DNA of 32,355 nt from a bacterium (GTDB lineage Bacteria; Patescibacteriota; Patescibacteriia; Magasanikbacterales; GWA2-37-8): NCBI GenBank assembly GCA_021812425.1, contig JAKANM010000005.1, forward strand, positions 1 to 32,355, given 5' to 3'. Shown here in pieces: positions 1 to 8,048 of this stretch. The notes beneath the pieces were generated by a model that was not told the DNA's origin, did no database searches, and was given only the letters and a program-made list of their open reading frames with translations. The stretch's first letter is position 1. Each line of letters begins with the position of its first letter. A program made the position numbers and the translations under genes.

Positions 1-129
1 ATTATATTTAAACAAATACAGCAATTAAAATATGCTGCTTACGTGGCATCCGAATCTAAATATTTATTAATTCAAAGGTAAAAAAAGTGTCTTAAATTTG
101 GGGTACTTGCCAAAGAGTGCTAGATTATC

Positions 130-158
130 TTGAAAAAGCGTGCAAATTGACGTATACT
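130..158 (+). promoter_or_regulatory. Putative sigma70-type promoter, TTGAAA-N17-TATACT, for the downstream HEXXH ORF
   Basis: TTGAAA at 130-135, 17-nt spacer, TATACT at 153-158; 54 nt upstream of the ATG at 213. Confidence 0.55.
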
Positions 159-212
159 AAAAGTATTAAAAATCTCTAGAAGATTACTTCATCGTTATAC
201 TAAATATTAAAT

Positions 213-1385
213 ATGGGTGAACGTTTAAATCGCAGTGTGCACTCAAAAACAGAGCAACCCGATATAAAAATTTATGAAAAGGAAAGAGAACTAGAGCAAT
301 ATCCTGAAGAAAAACTGCATGCACAGGCCATAGAACACACTGGAGTTAAGGAATTGTCTAAGAATAAACTTGAAACTAAGATTTGCAATGATATTCTCAC
401 GGCGACAAGGAGACTGTTAGCTGACTTAAAACTAGGAAATATTGGAAAAAGCATTGACTTGGATCCCGGTAGCGTTCACCTATTAAGCGAAGAAGATGCC
501 CGAGTGCTTTATCCTGAGGGATATGGAGTCGAAGGCTGGCATAATCTAGGAGGAGTGTACATTCTACGAATGTCGGATCGTGTTGAATTTGCCAGAATTT
601 TGAGTCATGAAATTAGCCATTATATTTCTTACCTAGAAACCAGCTTTAAACATGAAACGGATGTCTTGGAGGAGCCACCTAAATTTGAATATCCTAGTAC
701 GGGCGTAGCATATTTTGAAAAAAATGAAATCAATTTTAAGGGAATCATGGAAGCGGCAACAGAACTATTAGCAGTCGAGATACGCAAACGCTTCATTGAA
801 CTGGGTGCTATTTTTGATTTACGAGAGGAGAATGATTTAAAAAGTGAAGGTGGGTATACTTTCCAAGTAAGACTTCTCGAATATATTATTCGGGATGTCG
901 CTTCCACGAATCAAGAATACGATGATTGGCAAAAACAACTATTTAAAGATCACATTGTCGGTACAACTGTGTTTCTGAATCAAGTTAAAAATAAACTTCC
1001 CGAAGCGTATGCGTTGCTCAAAAATATGGGCACAGACCCAACGGAAGTGCTAACAATTGCCCAAAAACTTGGTTATACTGAACTTGCCGATGAAGTAGAA
1101 AGATATTTAACAGCCGATGATAATGAAAAAAAGGAAAATACAAATAGAATTATACAAGAAATGGTAACTCGTTTTAAAAAATACTTTCCCGATGACTACA
1201 CCCTGCTTAAGCAAGGAGGTTTTAATAAAAATTTTATTCGTATTTGGGACAAGAAAAAAGATCGATGGGCGTTACGAGAGCTAAAGGATCTGGGAGAACC
1301 TATCCCAAATATGGATAATTACAATTTTCAACATATGCGACTTGTCCTGAGTGAGGCTATAAAAGAAGATACTAATAAGTTATAG
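213..1385 (+). CDS. Hypothetical protein with HEXXH-type metalloprotease-like motif
   Basis: 390-aa ORF; contains ILSHEISHYISYLE (HEISH matches HEXXH); no other recognised domain. Confidence 0.75.
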   Translation: MGERLNRSVHSKTEQPDIKIYEKERELEQYPEEKLHAQAIEHTGVKELSKNKLETKICNDILTATRRLLADLKLGNIGKSIDLDPGSVHLLSEEDARVLYPEGYGVEGWHNLGGVYILRMSDRVEFARILSHEISHYISYLETSFKHETDVLEEPPKFEYPSTGVAYFEKNEINFKGIMEAATELLAVEIRKRFIELGAIFDLREENDLKSEGGYTFQVRLLEYIIRDVASTNQEYDDWQKQLFKDHIVGTTVFLNQVKNKLPEAYALLKNMGTDPTEVLTIAQKLGYTELADEVERYLTADDNEKKENTNRIIQEMVTRFKKYFPDDYTLLKQGGFNKNFIRIWDKKKDRWALRELKDLGEPIPNMDNYNFQHMRLVLSEAIKEDTNKL

Positions 1386-1459
1386 TCGCTAATCTTAGCT
1401 TTAAAGAGCCTTATTATCTGCTCTCTAAAATTGAAGATAAAAGCGATTTTTTATCGGTG

Positions 1460-1548
1460 CGGAGAGGGCGAGATTCGAACTCGCGAGGGTTTTTGAGGCC
1501 CTGCCACGTTAGCAGTGTGGTGCCTTCGACCAACTCGGCCACCTCTCC
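1460..1548 (-). tRNA. tRNA-Ser (anticodon GCU)
   Basis: Reverse complement GGAGAGGTGGCCGAGTTGGTCGAAGGCACCACACTGCTAACGTGG...GTTCGAATCTCGCCCTCTCCG: 7-bp acceptor stem, GTTCGAATC T-arm, long variable arm, CTGCTAA anticodon loop; no encoded CCA. Confidence 0.93.
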
Positions 1549-1601
1549 AGTCTGCTTTGGATAATCAGGATTATAGCCAAAAAAATTGTAATAGTCAAGA
1601 T

Positions 1602-2252
1602 TTATCCGTGCGCGAGGACCAGCGCCTCAATATGTTCTGCGCCGTGATGTCGCAAGACCTTAGCGCATTCCTCCATGGTAGCGCCGGTTGTGAAGACATC
1701 ATCAACCAAGACAACATGTTTTGGCGCCTTCAAATCACCTACCCACGCGAACGCGCCGAGGATATTTTTCAACCGCTCTTCACGCGTCATCCCCGCCTGC
1801 TGGAGAGTCGCTTTGGTCCGGCATAAATTGTTCCCGATCTGGGGCCGATGATATATATCCGATAAAATTCGCGACAAGATTTCTGCCTGATTAAATCCCC
1901 TCGCTCTAAGTCGCTTCTCATGGAGCGGCACCGGTACGAATACAATATCAGAAGAAAATACTAATCGCGCCTCACTCAATATCTCCTTCCATAAATCGGA
2001 AATATTCTGCACATAGTTATATTTGAATTCCCGAATCAACTTTTCAAGCGGCGGATTATCGCTATAACTAAAAAGAGCTGTTGCTTTCTGAAACGACGTG
2101 CCTTTAACCTCAAATAATTTTATTTCTTTTCGACAATCCTTGCACCACCACTCCCCTTCTCTCCCGCAGGAAACACAAAAAAACGGAAACAAACAGTCCT
2201 TCAGGAAATTAACCACATCCACATGTTTATTTGCTTTCGGTCTGATTGGCAA
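1602..2252 (-). CDS. comF: ComF family phosphoribosyltransferase-like protein
   Basis: N-terminal Cys motif CVSCGREGEWWCKDC and PRPP-binding motif VVLVDDVFTTGATMEEC typical of ComF. Confidence 0.9.
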   Translation of the reverse strand: MPIRPKANKHVDVVNFLKDCLFPFFCVSCGREGEWWCKDCRKEIKLFEVKGTSFQKATALFSYSDNPPLEKLIREFKYNYVQNISDLWKEILSEARLVFSSDIVFVPVPLHEKRLRARGFNQAEILSRILSDIYHRPQIGNNLCRTKATLQQAGMTREERLKNILGAFAWVGDLKAPKHVVLVDDVFTTGATMEECAKVLRHHGAEHIEALVLAHG

Positions 2253-2814
2253 TGAGCCAGTTCGAACCGGATTTGACGAGCGACACGTTGTAGTCGGCGT
2301 TGCTGATTGATGTCAGAGCGCCGTTAGTGCTGATTTTTTGCGCCTTCAAAAGCACGGTGGCCGACGATGCCTGCACTTCGCTCGAAGTAATAGCCATAAC
2401 CTTGGTCGTAAGCGCGACAAAAACGGGCGGAGGAGTTACCGTCCGCGACAATGGCGCGCCGATCTTTTTCCAATACTCATCTGTTACCATCACTTGCACA
2501 TCCCGGATGTTCTGGTAGATATCATCACTAGAATAGGTATTGAAACGTTCCACGAAAATTTTAGCAAGCTGACGGACCGTATTTTCTGTGACTGCGGCGC
2601 TATCGGACGGCTTTACTACCAGGTTTTGCGGGATAACGGTCGCCGGTGTCCCGGGGATCACGACATTACCCTGATTAAAATTAGTAGACTGGTTACTTAC
2701 CGGAACACTTACTGCCGGCTTCTTGCCAAACTTTACGATAAGCAAAAGACTGACCCCCAAAACGATCAGGACAACGATGGTCACTAAAATAAATATACGG
2801 GTACGAAGTGGCAT
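2227..2814 (-). CDS. Membrane-anchored hypothetical protein of the T4SS-like locus, possibly VirB8/NTF2-like
   Basis: 195 aa; single N-terminal TM helix, Pro/Ser linker, then a compact alpha+beta-looking domain ending YNVSLVKSGSNWLI; overlaps comF start by 26 nt. Confidence 0.7.
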   Translation of the reverse strand: MPLRTRIFILVTIVVLIVLGVSLLLIVKFGKKPAVSVPVSNQSTNFNQGNVVIPGTPATVIPQNLVVKPSDSAAVTENTVRQLAKIFVERFNTYSSDDIYQNIRDVQVMVTDEYWKKIGAPLSRTVTPPPVFVALTTKVMAITSSEVQASSATVLLKAQKISTNGALTSISNADYNVSLVKSGSNWLIANQTESK

Positions 2815-2816
2815 AA

Positions 2817-4694
2817 TTATTTTACATTAAATTTTTCATCAAATTCTTTTTTTGCGCGCTCAATTTCGAGGAGCTGTTCCGGATTGGTAGTCACGAGCTG
2901 ATCTTCGGTATAGGAAGCCACAACTTTAATCGCCGCATGCTTAAAACCGGCAAAAAATATTCCCTCACCGACGCCGCTTTCAAGAAGCAAATACTTTTCG
3001 CTATCGGTCAAAAGAAAAACTTTCTGAACAAGATCAATAGCTGAGGGCGACTGTTTCATCAGTAACAAGAGAGCCGAGTTGGTCACGATCGCCTGACCAT
3101 ATTGTGATTTCAAAAAGTCATTGACGTCCTGAGTAATCGTAGTTACGCCGAGATAATACTTGCGACAGCGTTTGACGAGAGCATAAATAAATCGAGCGCT
3201 ATCTTCATGCTGCATCAGCCACCACGCCTCGTCGATAATCATAATGCGCTTTTTTGTTTCGGAGCGAACCACATTCCAAATATAATTTATAATAGAATAA
3301 ATGGCGATCGGGCGGAGCTCATCCTCAAGATCGCGCACACTAAATATCACCAGCTGATTATGAATATCCACGTTAGTAGGCGAATTAAAAAGACCGCTAA
3401 ACGTACCCTCAGTAAATTTTTTCAGTTTCAATACTAACTCTTCCGAACCTTCCATACCCTCAAGTATTTCCTGCAAATCTTGCATCAAGGGCGGTACCGC
3501 CGTACTAAGATCGGCATCGGCCGTGATATCTTTCTTGGCATAAGTCTCGATAAGCGCGCGATCAACCAGTGAATCCTGGCTGGTCGTTAGGCCGCCAAAA
3601 ATAATTCGAAGCAGTCCCTTGGCCGTGATGATCGCTCCCCGAATTACATCTTCGACGGAAATTGACTTACCGACCGGGCGTGGCAAATCAAAAGGGTTAA
3701 TTTTACTCTCCGAAGATAAGGAAATGTTGATATAGGTGCCGCCAACCGCATCGCTCAGATGTTTGTATTCCATTTCCGGGTCAATCACGATTACATCGGT
3801 CCCCATCATCATGGTGCGCAAAACTTCCAGCTTGACGGCATAACTTTTGCCGGCGCCACTGGTCGCGAATACAGACATGTTGGCATTCTGAAGAGAAAAC
3901 CGATCAAACAATATCAGACTATTATTATGCCGGTTGATTCCGTAGAGAATGCCGCTGTCGGAAGTAAGCTCGGCTGAGATAAACGGAAATGACGCCGCGA
4001 TCGGACTTGAATTCATGTTAAAGGAAATCATTAGCTCGTCGATCCCGAGCGGTAAAGTCGAATTAAATCCTTGCTCGGCCTGGAACAAAACCTTGCGGCT
4101 GGAAATAAGTTTGCCGCCAAAAATACTCTCAATATCCGCGGAAACTTTATCTAACTTCTCTTTGCTTTCCGAATATACCGTTACATAAAATGCAAATTGG
4201 AAAAAATGTTCCGTACCTTGAGTCAGATCGTCACGCAATTTTTCGATATCACGTAAAGCAGTCTCCCGAATCGGATCACGCGGGGCACCTTTCTCCGAGT
4301 CAGCCGTAATCTGCGCCTCAAGCGCACCGACTTTATTTCTGAGTTGTTTCAAAATAATTTCAGATTTAACCGGATAAAAAAACATCGCAATATCCATGGT
4401 AATCGACAGATTTATAATCGGCGATGCCCAGCCAATGGAAATGTAGCGAGGATAGGAACTAACAAAAATCGTCCGGCAATAAACATTGCCGATTTGTAGA
4501 AAATTCGATTCAACATTAAAAGCCGCGGGAGCGATCAAATCGCGAATGGAGACCACGCCCTCACGATAAATCCGCTCCTCTTCAAGAGAAACTAATTCCG
4601 TCTCCGCCGTCGCGACCATTTTTTTCTGCTCTGCCGTCGCGAATGATGCCGACGCTTTGGATTCTTTCTGGTTGATAGTCGGTTTGAATGCCAT
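2817..4694 (-). CDS. VirB4/TraC-like type IV secretion ATPase
   Basis: Walker A ATSGAGKSYAVK, Walker B IMIIDEAWWLM, VirB4-like N-terminal segment VYCRTIFVSSYPRYISIGW. Confidence 0.9.
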   Translation of the reverse strand: MAFKPTINQKESKASASFATAEQKKMVATAETELVSLEEERIYREGVVSIRDLIAPAAFNVESNFLQIGNVYCRTIFVSSYPRYISIGWASPIINLSITMDIAMFFYPVKSEIILKQLRNKVGALEAQITADSEKGAPRDPIRETALRDIEKLRDDLTQGTEHFFQFAFYVTVYSESKEKLDKVSADIESIFGGKLISSRKVLFQAEQGFNSTLPLGIDELMISFNMNSSPIAASFPFISAELTSDSGILYGINRHNNSLILFDRFSLQNANMSVFATSGAGKSYAVKLEVLRTMMMGTDVIVIDPEMEYKHLSDAVGGTYINISLSSESKINPFDLPRPVGKSISVEDVIRGAIITAKGLLRIIFGGLTTSQDSLVDRALIETYAKKDITADADLSTAVPPLMQDLQEILEGMEGSEELVLKLKKFTEGTFSGLFNSPTNVDIHNQLVIFSVRDLEDELRPIAIYSIINYIWNVVRSETKKRIMIIDEAWWLMQHEDSARFIYALVKRCRKYYLGVTTITQDVNDFLKSQYGQAIVTNSALLLLMKQSPSAIDLVQKVFLLTDSEKYLLLESGVGEGIFFAGFKHAAIKVVASYTEDQLVTTNPEQLLEIERAKKEFDEKFNVK

Positions 4695-4718
4695 ACGTTA
4701 TCTATTGTACCTTAAAAC

Positions 4719-5405
4719 CTATTCATTTTCTACTCGTAGTTCCTCAATCGGTGCCAGTTCCTGGGTTAGAGCAATATCGGTATTATAGGTTGAATAATAA
4801 AGTTCGATAAGCGATTGGGTGTTTAATCGGACCACGGTCAGGCCGATACTGGTAAGACCGGACTCAATCTGACGAACTCGACCGTCCAACTCTTCTTTTC
4901 GGCTGGTAAACCTTTCACCTTTCAGATTGATCGCCCTGGCCGGATTCAATACCTCCTTAACGCGACTCCAAAAACTTTTGCTCTTGTTTGATAATGGATC
5001 ATAAGGAACAATCACATAAAACTGCTTGCTCATAATCTCACCAAGTTTAACAAGTTCGGATACGAATGAGCGATAATCGGCAGTTTGAATTTTGAGCAGG
5101 TCATTGGTCTGATTTTTTTCCTGTTCAATAAGCCGATCGATGTATGGTTTGATCTGCAACTTGCGCGATTGCACCACCACCTGCAGAGGATGACCAAGGG
5201 AATTCAAAAAAGAAACGTACCCCGAAATAATCGCGTTTTGTTCGTCCTCATTTTTGAGAGCAAAATTTATACTTGAGACCATCAGTGCCGCCCGCAGAGT
5301 TCCATCTTTCAAAACAACCGTATCCTGCTTGATCTCCGAAATCATCAGATGATTCTGCGTAGTAACGACGCCCCGTTTTTTTCCTTTTTGTTTTTTGTTT
5401 GGCAT
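4719..5405 (-). CDS. TraC/VirB4 N-terminal-like protein, standalone
   Basis: 228 aa; TTQNHLMISEIKQDTVVLKDGTLRAALMVSSINFALKNEDEQ; lies between PrgI-like and VirB4-like genes. Confidence 0.7.
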   Translation of the reverse strand: MPNKKQKGKKRGVVTTQNHLMISEIKQDTVVLKDGTLRAALMVSSINFALKNEDEQNAIISGYVSFLNSLGHPLQVVVQSRKLQIKPYIDRLIEQEKNQTNDLLKIQTADYRSFVSELVKLGEIMSKQFYVIVPYDPLSNKSKSFWSRVKEVLNPARAINLKGERFTSRKEELDGRVRQIESGLTSIGLTVVRLNTQSLIELYYSTYNTDIALTQELAPIEELRVENE

Positions 5406-5408
5406 AAA

Positions 5409-5843
5409 CTATTCTGGTTTATAATATCCACCCGTATTTACCATCAACGATAGATCACGGATGCGAGTGCCAGAGACGCTTTTGCGTTCCTGTTTAGCTT
5501 CACTGGACGGCTTTTTCGCCTCCTCAGAAGCCTTGATAAAACCGCGCAATTCACCCGCCGAATAATTTTTGTACCACAATCTTCGACTCGGGCGGCGCAA
5601 CGTCTGAACGATATTCAGGATAAAATAATGAAATGCCTGGCCGTTAATTCTAACAAAGGCCAACATTACCGCGAGGCCGCCGATCAGAAACGCCAAAAAA
5701 ACAAACAACGCGGTATCAGCCAATTTGTAGGCGACCAAGATTGGTCCGACCGCGGCAATGAGAATAATAAACTGACGCGACGTGATCGGCCCGAAAATTT
5801 TGTCTTCTACATCGATGAATTGCGGGACGGTGAACTGATCCAT
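5409..5843 (-). CDS. PrgI family protein (VirB3-like T4SS inner-membrane component)
   Basis: MDQFTVPQFIDVEDKIFGPITSRQFIILIAAVGPILVAYK with two hydrophobic segments; synteny with VirB4-like gene. Confidence 0.85.
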   Translation of the reverse strand: MDQFTVPQFIDVEDKIFGPITSRQFIILIAAVGPILVAYKLADTALFVFLAFLIGGLAVMLAFVRINGQAFHYFILNIVQTLRRPSRRLWYKNYSAGELRGFIKASEEAKKPSSEAKQERKSVSGTRIRDLSLMVNTGGYYKPE

Positions 5844-5860
5844 AAACGAAATGAGTGAAT

Positions 5861-5888
5861 AAAATATTAAAATTTATTTTAATATTTT
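5861..5888. repeat. Perfect AT-only hairpin, 12-bp arms with TTTA loop
   Basis: AAAATATTAAAA-TTTA-TTTTAATATTTT in the intergenic gap between the PrgI-like gene and the next upstream ORF. Confidence 0.8.
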
Positions 5889-5927
5889 CGAGCGAATGAG
5901 TTTATATGTGGCGGAGCCCATATACTT

Positions 5928-6944
5928 TTAAAAATCTTTTTCCATCATCAATATTGCCGCTATCTCCGGCGATTGAATCTTAAGTTTATCTTGAGAGCGC
6001 GCAAGAGGGGTCCGCTTGGATAACGACTCGCTGACCGACGAAAGATAATCCAGATAAAGCGGCGAACTTCGCCAGGCCTCGAGCGCCTCAAAAAATAATA
6101 AAATCGATTCCTCCCTGAGATTCATAAATTTTTGCTTAAGGCGCGCGGCGGCATCAGTTGGATTGCCAGCGATCCGACGAAAATCCGTAAGGGAAAAATA
6201 ACGAATTTCGTCGACCGGAGCGTATTCAAATGGCGTTTTCACATCACTCATGGTTGTTTTCACGCGTTCGGAGCTAATTTTGAATTCTGTTTTGGGCGCG
6301 GCCGGGATTGGCATCTTTTGCGGCACAACTGGAATTGCTTTCAATTTTTGCATCGACGGCATCGCGCGAATAAGGGCAGGAACTTCCTGCTCCAACCGTA
6401 TACTTTCCCTCGGATCAAATTTAGGTGGCGGTGTCGACACATTTTTTTGTTTTGCTTTTTGCACCGCTTCCTCAGCCTGCCCCTCGGACAAACCAACACC
6501 CCCTTCGATTTCTTTCCGCGTCAAAATTTCGATTGTTTCCCTTTCACCTCGAATATCTTTCAAAAATAACTGGATGACGGTACGAAATCGACTTACGTTA
6601 CCAACCGGAACCTTAAAGCTAAGAGATTTCATAATACTCTCAATCTGATCTTCCCTTCCCGAACTACGAAGCGGCATGGCCGGATGAATGGCTGGTGCCG
6701 GTTCTTCGAGCGGAGAAGATAAGTCATGCTTCACCGGTTCTGGGAGTTTGGTGGCCTTTGGCCCGTCGGCCATGTTTACGCCGACGGCACGCCGAACGGG
6801 CGATATACTTTGCTCCGGCAATTTAGCAACACGTACCGGCGCGACCGGAGGCTTTGGTGCCGGTTTTTTATCCAATTCCGAAAGCGGCACGTGCACAAAA
6901 CTGCCATCGGATTTTTTGACTAAAATTTTCAAGTTGTCGTCCAT
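5928..6944 (-). CDS. Hypothetical protein of the T4SS-like locus
   Basis: 338-aa ORF; Pro-rich N-terminal half, helical C-terminus (IRYFSLTDFRRIAGNPTDAAARLKQKFMNLREESILLFFEALEAWRSS); colinear with the locus. Confidence 0.7.
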   Translation of the reverse strand: MDDNLKILVKKSDGSFVHVPLSELDKKPAPKPPVAPVRVAKLPEQSISPVRRAVGVNMADGPKATKLPEPVKHDLSSPLEEPAPAIHPAMPLRSSGREDQIESIMKSLSFKVPVGNVSRFRTVIQLFLKDIRGERETIEILTRKEIEGGVGLSEGQAEEAVQKAKQKNVSTPPPKFDPRESIRLEQEVPALIRAMPSMQKLKAIPVVPQKMPIPAAPKTEFKISSERVKTTMSDVKTPFEYAPVDEIRYFSLTDFRRIAGNPTDAAARLKQKFMNLREESILLFFEALEAWRSSPLYLDYLSSVSESLSKRTPLARSQDKLKIQSPEIAAILMMEKDF

Positions 6945-6945
6945 A

Positions 6946-8022
6946 TTATTTATTTAACAGTTTGCTGTTCCATTCAAATTTGCTGTCCTTTTCACTAAAA
7001 ATATAAAGATCACGGACCTGATCATCACCAAATTTAGCGGCAAGACGCTGTAGTTCCCGTAGCACTTCGGAAATATTAATAAATTGCCCGTTTTGATCTT
7101 TCCTAAATTGACTTTCAATCTTGGCCCTCATTTCTGCATACGATATCTTACTATTTTTTTCAACTTTGACTTCTGAAACTTTCTTTTGAAAAGGAGGATT
7201 TATGATGGCCTGCGGCGGAGTGATGACGGGCACGGCTGGAGTTGATTTGATGCTGGGCGCAGGAGAGGACGAGGTTGGCGCAATTTGATCAGATTTTACC
7301 ATTGTTGCACTTAATTTTATCTCTTCTCCAGGAACAGGAGATTCAATTTCTTCTGGATGTGCGAAGGTGTCGACCACAAACCAAATTGTATCCGACGTAA
7401 TACCGGTAAAAAAGTTTGCCAGATCAACAAACCTTATCACCGCATTGTTTGGATCAACCAAGACATACTTCGATAATTCCGGATCATTTTTTGCCGACAT
7501 AACAACCTTTAATTTGGCGTTGTATTCCGCAACTTCTAGAGAATTGTTACCACGATCGTTAATCGTCTTTAATTCATTCACCAATTGATAAACCGCGATC
7601 TCTTTTCCTTGCCAATAACCAACGATTGCTCTCGATTCCAAAAAACTTTTTTTAATTTTTTCATAAAATTCCTCCAAATCTTTTTCATCATCCGCAATCC
7701 ATTCTGCCAAATACCACATCATCTCACGCCACACATCAATACCCAATAACATTGCCAGTGGTAACTGGCGCGCGATTGCAATATTCAGAAAAATATCGCG
7801 AGGCTGCGAGTTGAGACGACGCCAAAGTAATTCTGTGTACCAGCGAAAATAACTCGCTCGATTTTCCCAATCCTTGGTCGGTCCGGATTTTTCAAAAAAA
7901 GCATGCAATTCTTTCAATGTTGCCTCCGCCGCAACAGGATTACTAAAAACATTTTCACGAAATTGCTTTTCCTTCTCTTCTATTTGCTTTCCATTAATTG
8001 TGCCTGGTGTTACGAAAGCCAT
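6946..8022 (-). CDS. Hypothetical protein of the T4SS-like locus
   Basis: 358-aa ORF, stop 2 nt from the start of the next ORF; no recognised domain. Confidence 0.7.
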   Translation of the reverse strand: MAFVTPGTINGKQIEEKEKQFRENVFSNPVAAEATLKELHAFFEKSGPTKDWENRASYFRWYTELLWRRLNSQPRDIFLNIAIARQLPLAMLLGIDVWREMMWYLAEWIADDEKDLEEFYEKIKKSFLESRAIVGYWQGKEIAVYQLVNELKTINDRGNNSLEVAEYNAKLKVVMSAKNDPELSKYVLVDPNNAVIRFVDLANFFTGITSDTIWFVVDTFAHPEEIESPVPGEEIKLSATMVKSDQIAPTSSSPAPSIKSTPAVPVITPPQAIINPPFQKKVSEVKVEKNSKISYAEMRAKIESQFRKDQNGQFINISEVLRELQRLAAKFGDDQVRDLYIFSEKDSKFEWNSKLLNK

Positions 8023-8048
8023 ACTCAGTAACTATATTCATTCTTATT

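Noticed and set aside
1460-1548. tRNA-Ser as an integration site
   Set aside because: No integrase and no direct repeat of the tRNA 3' end detected in the window.
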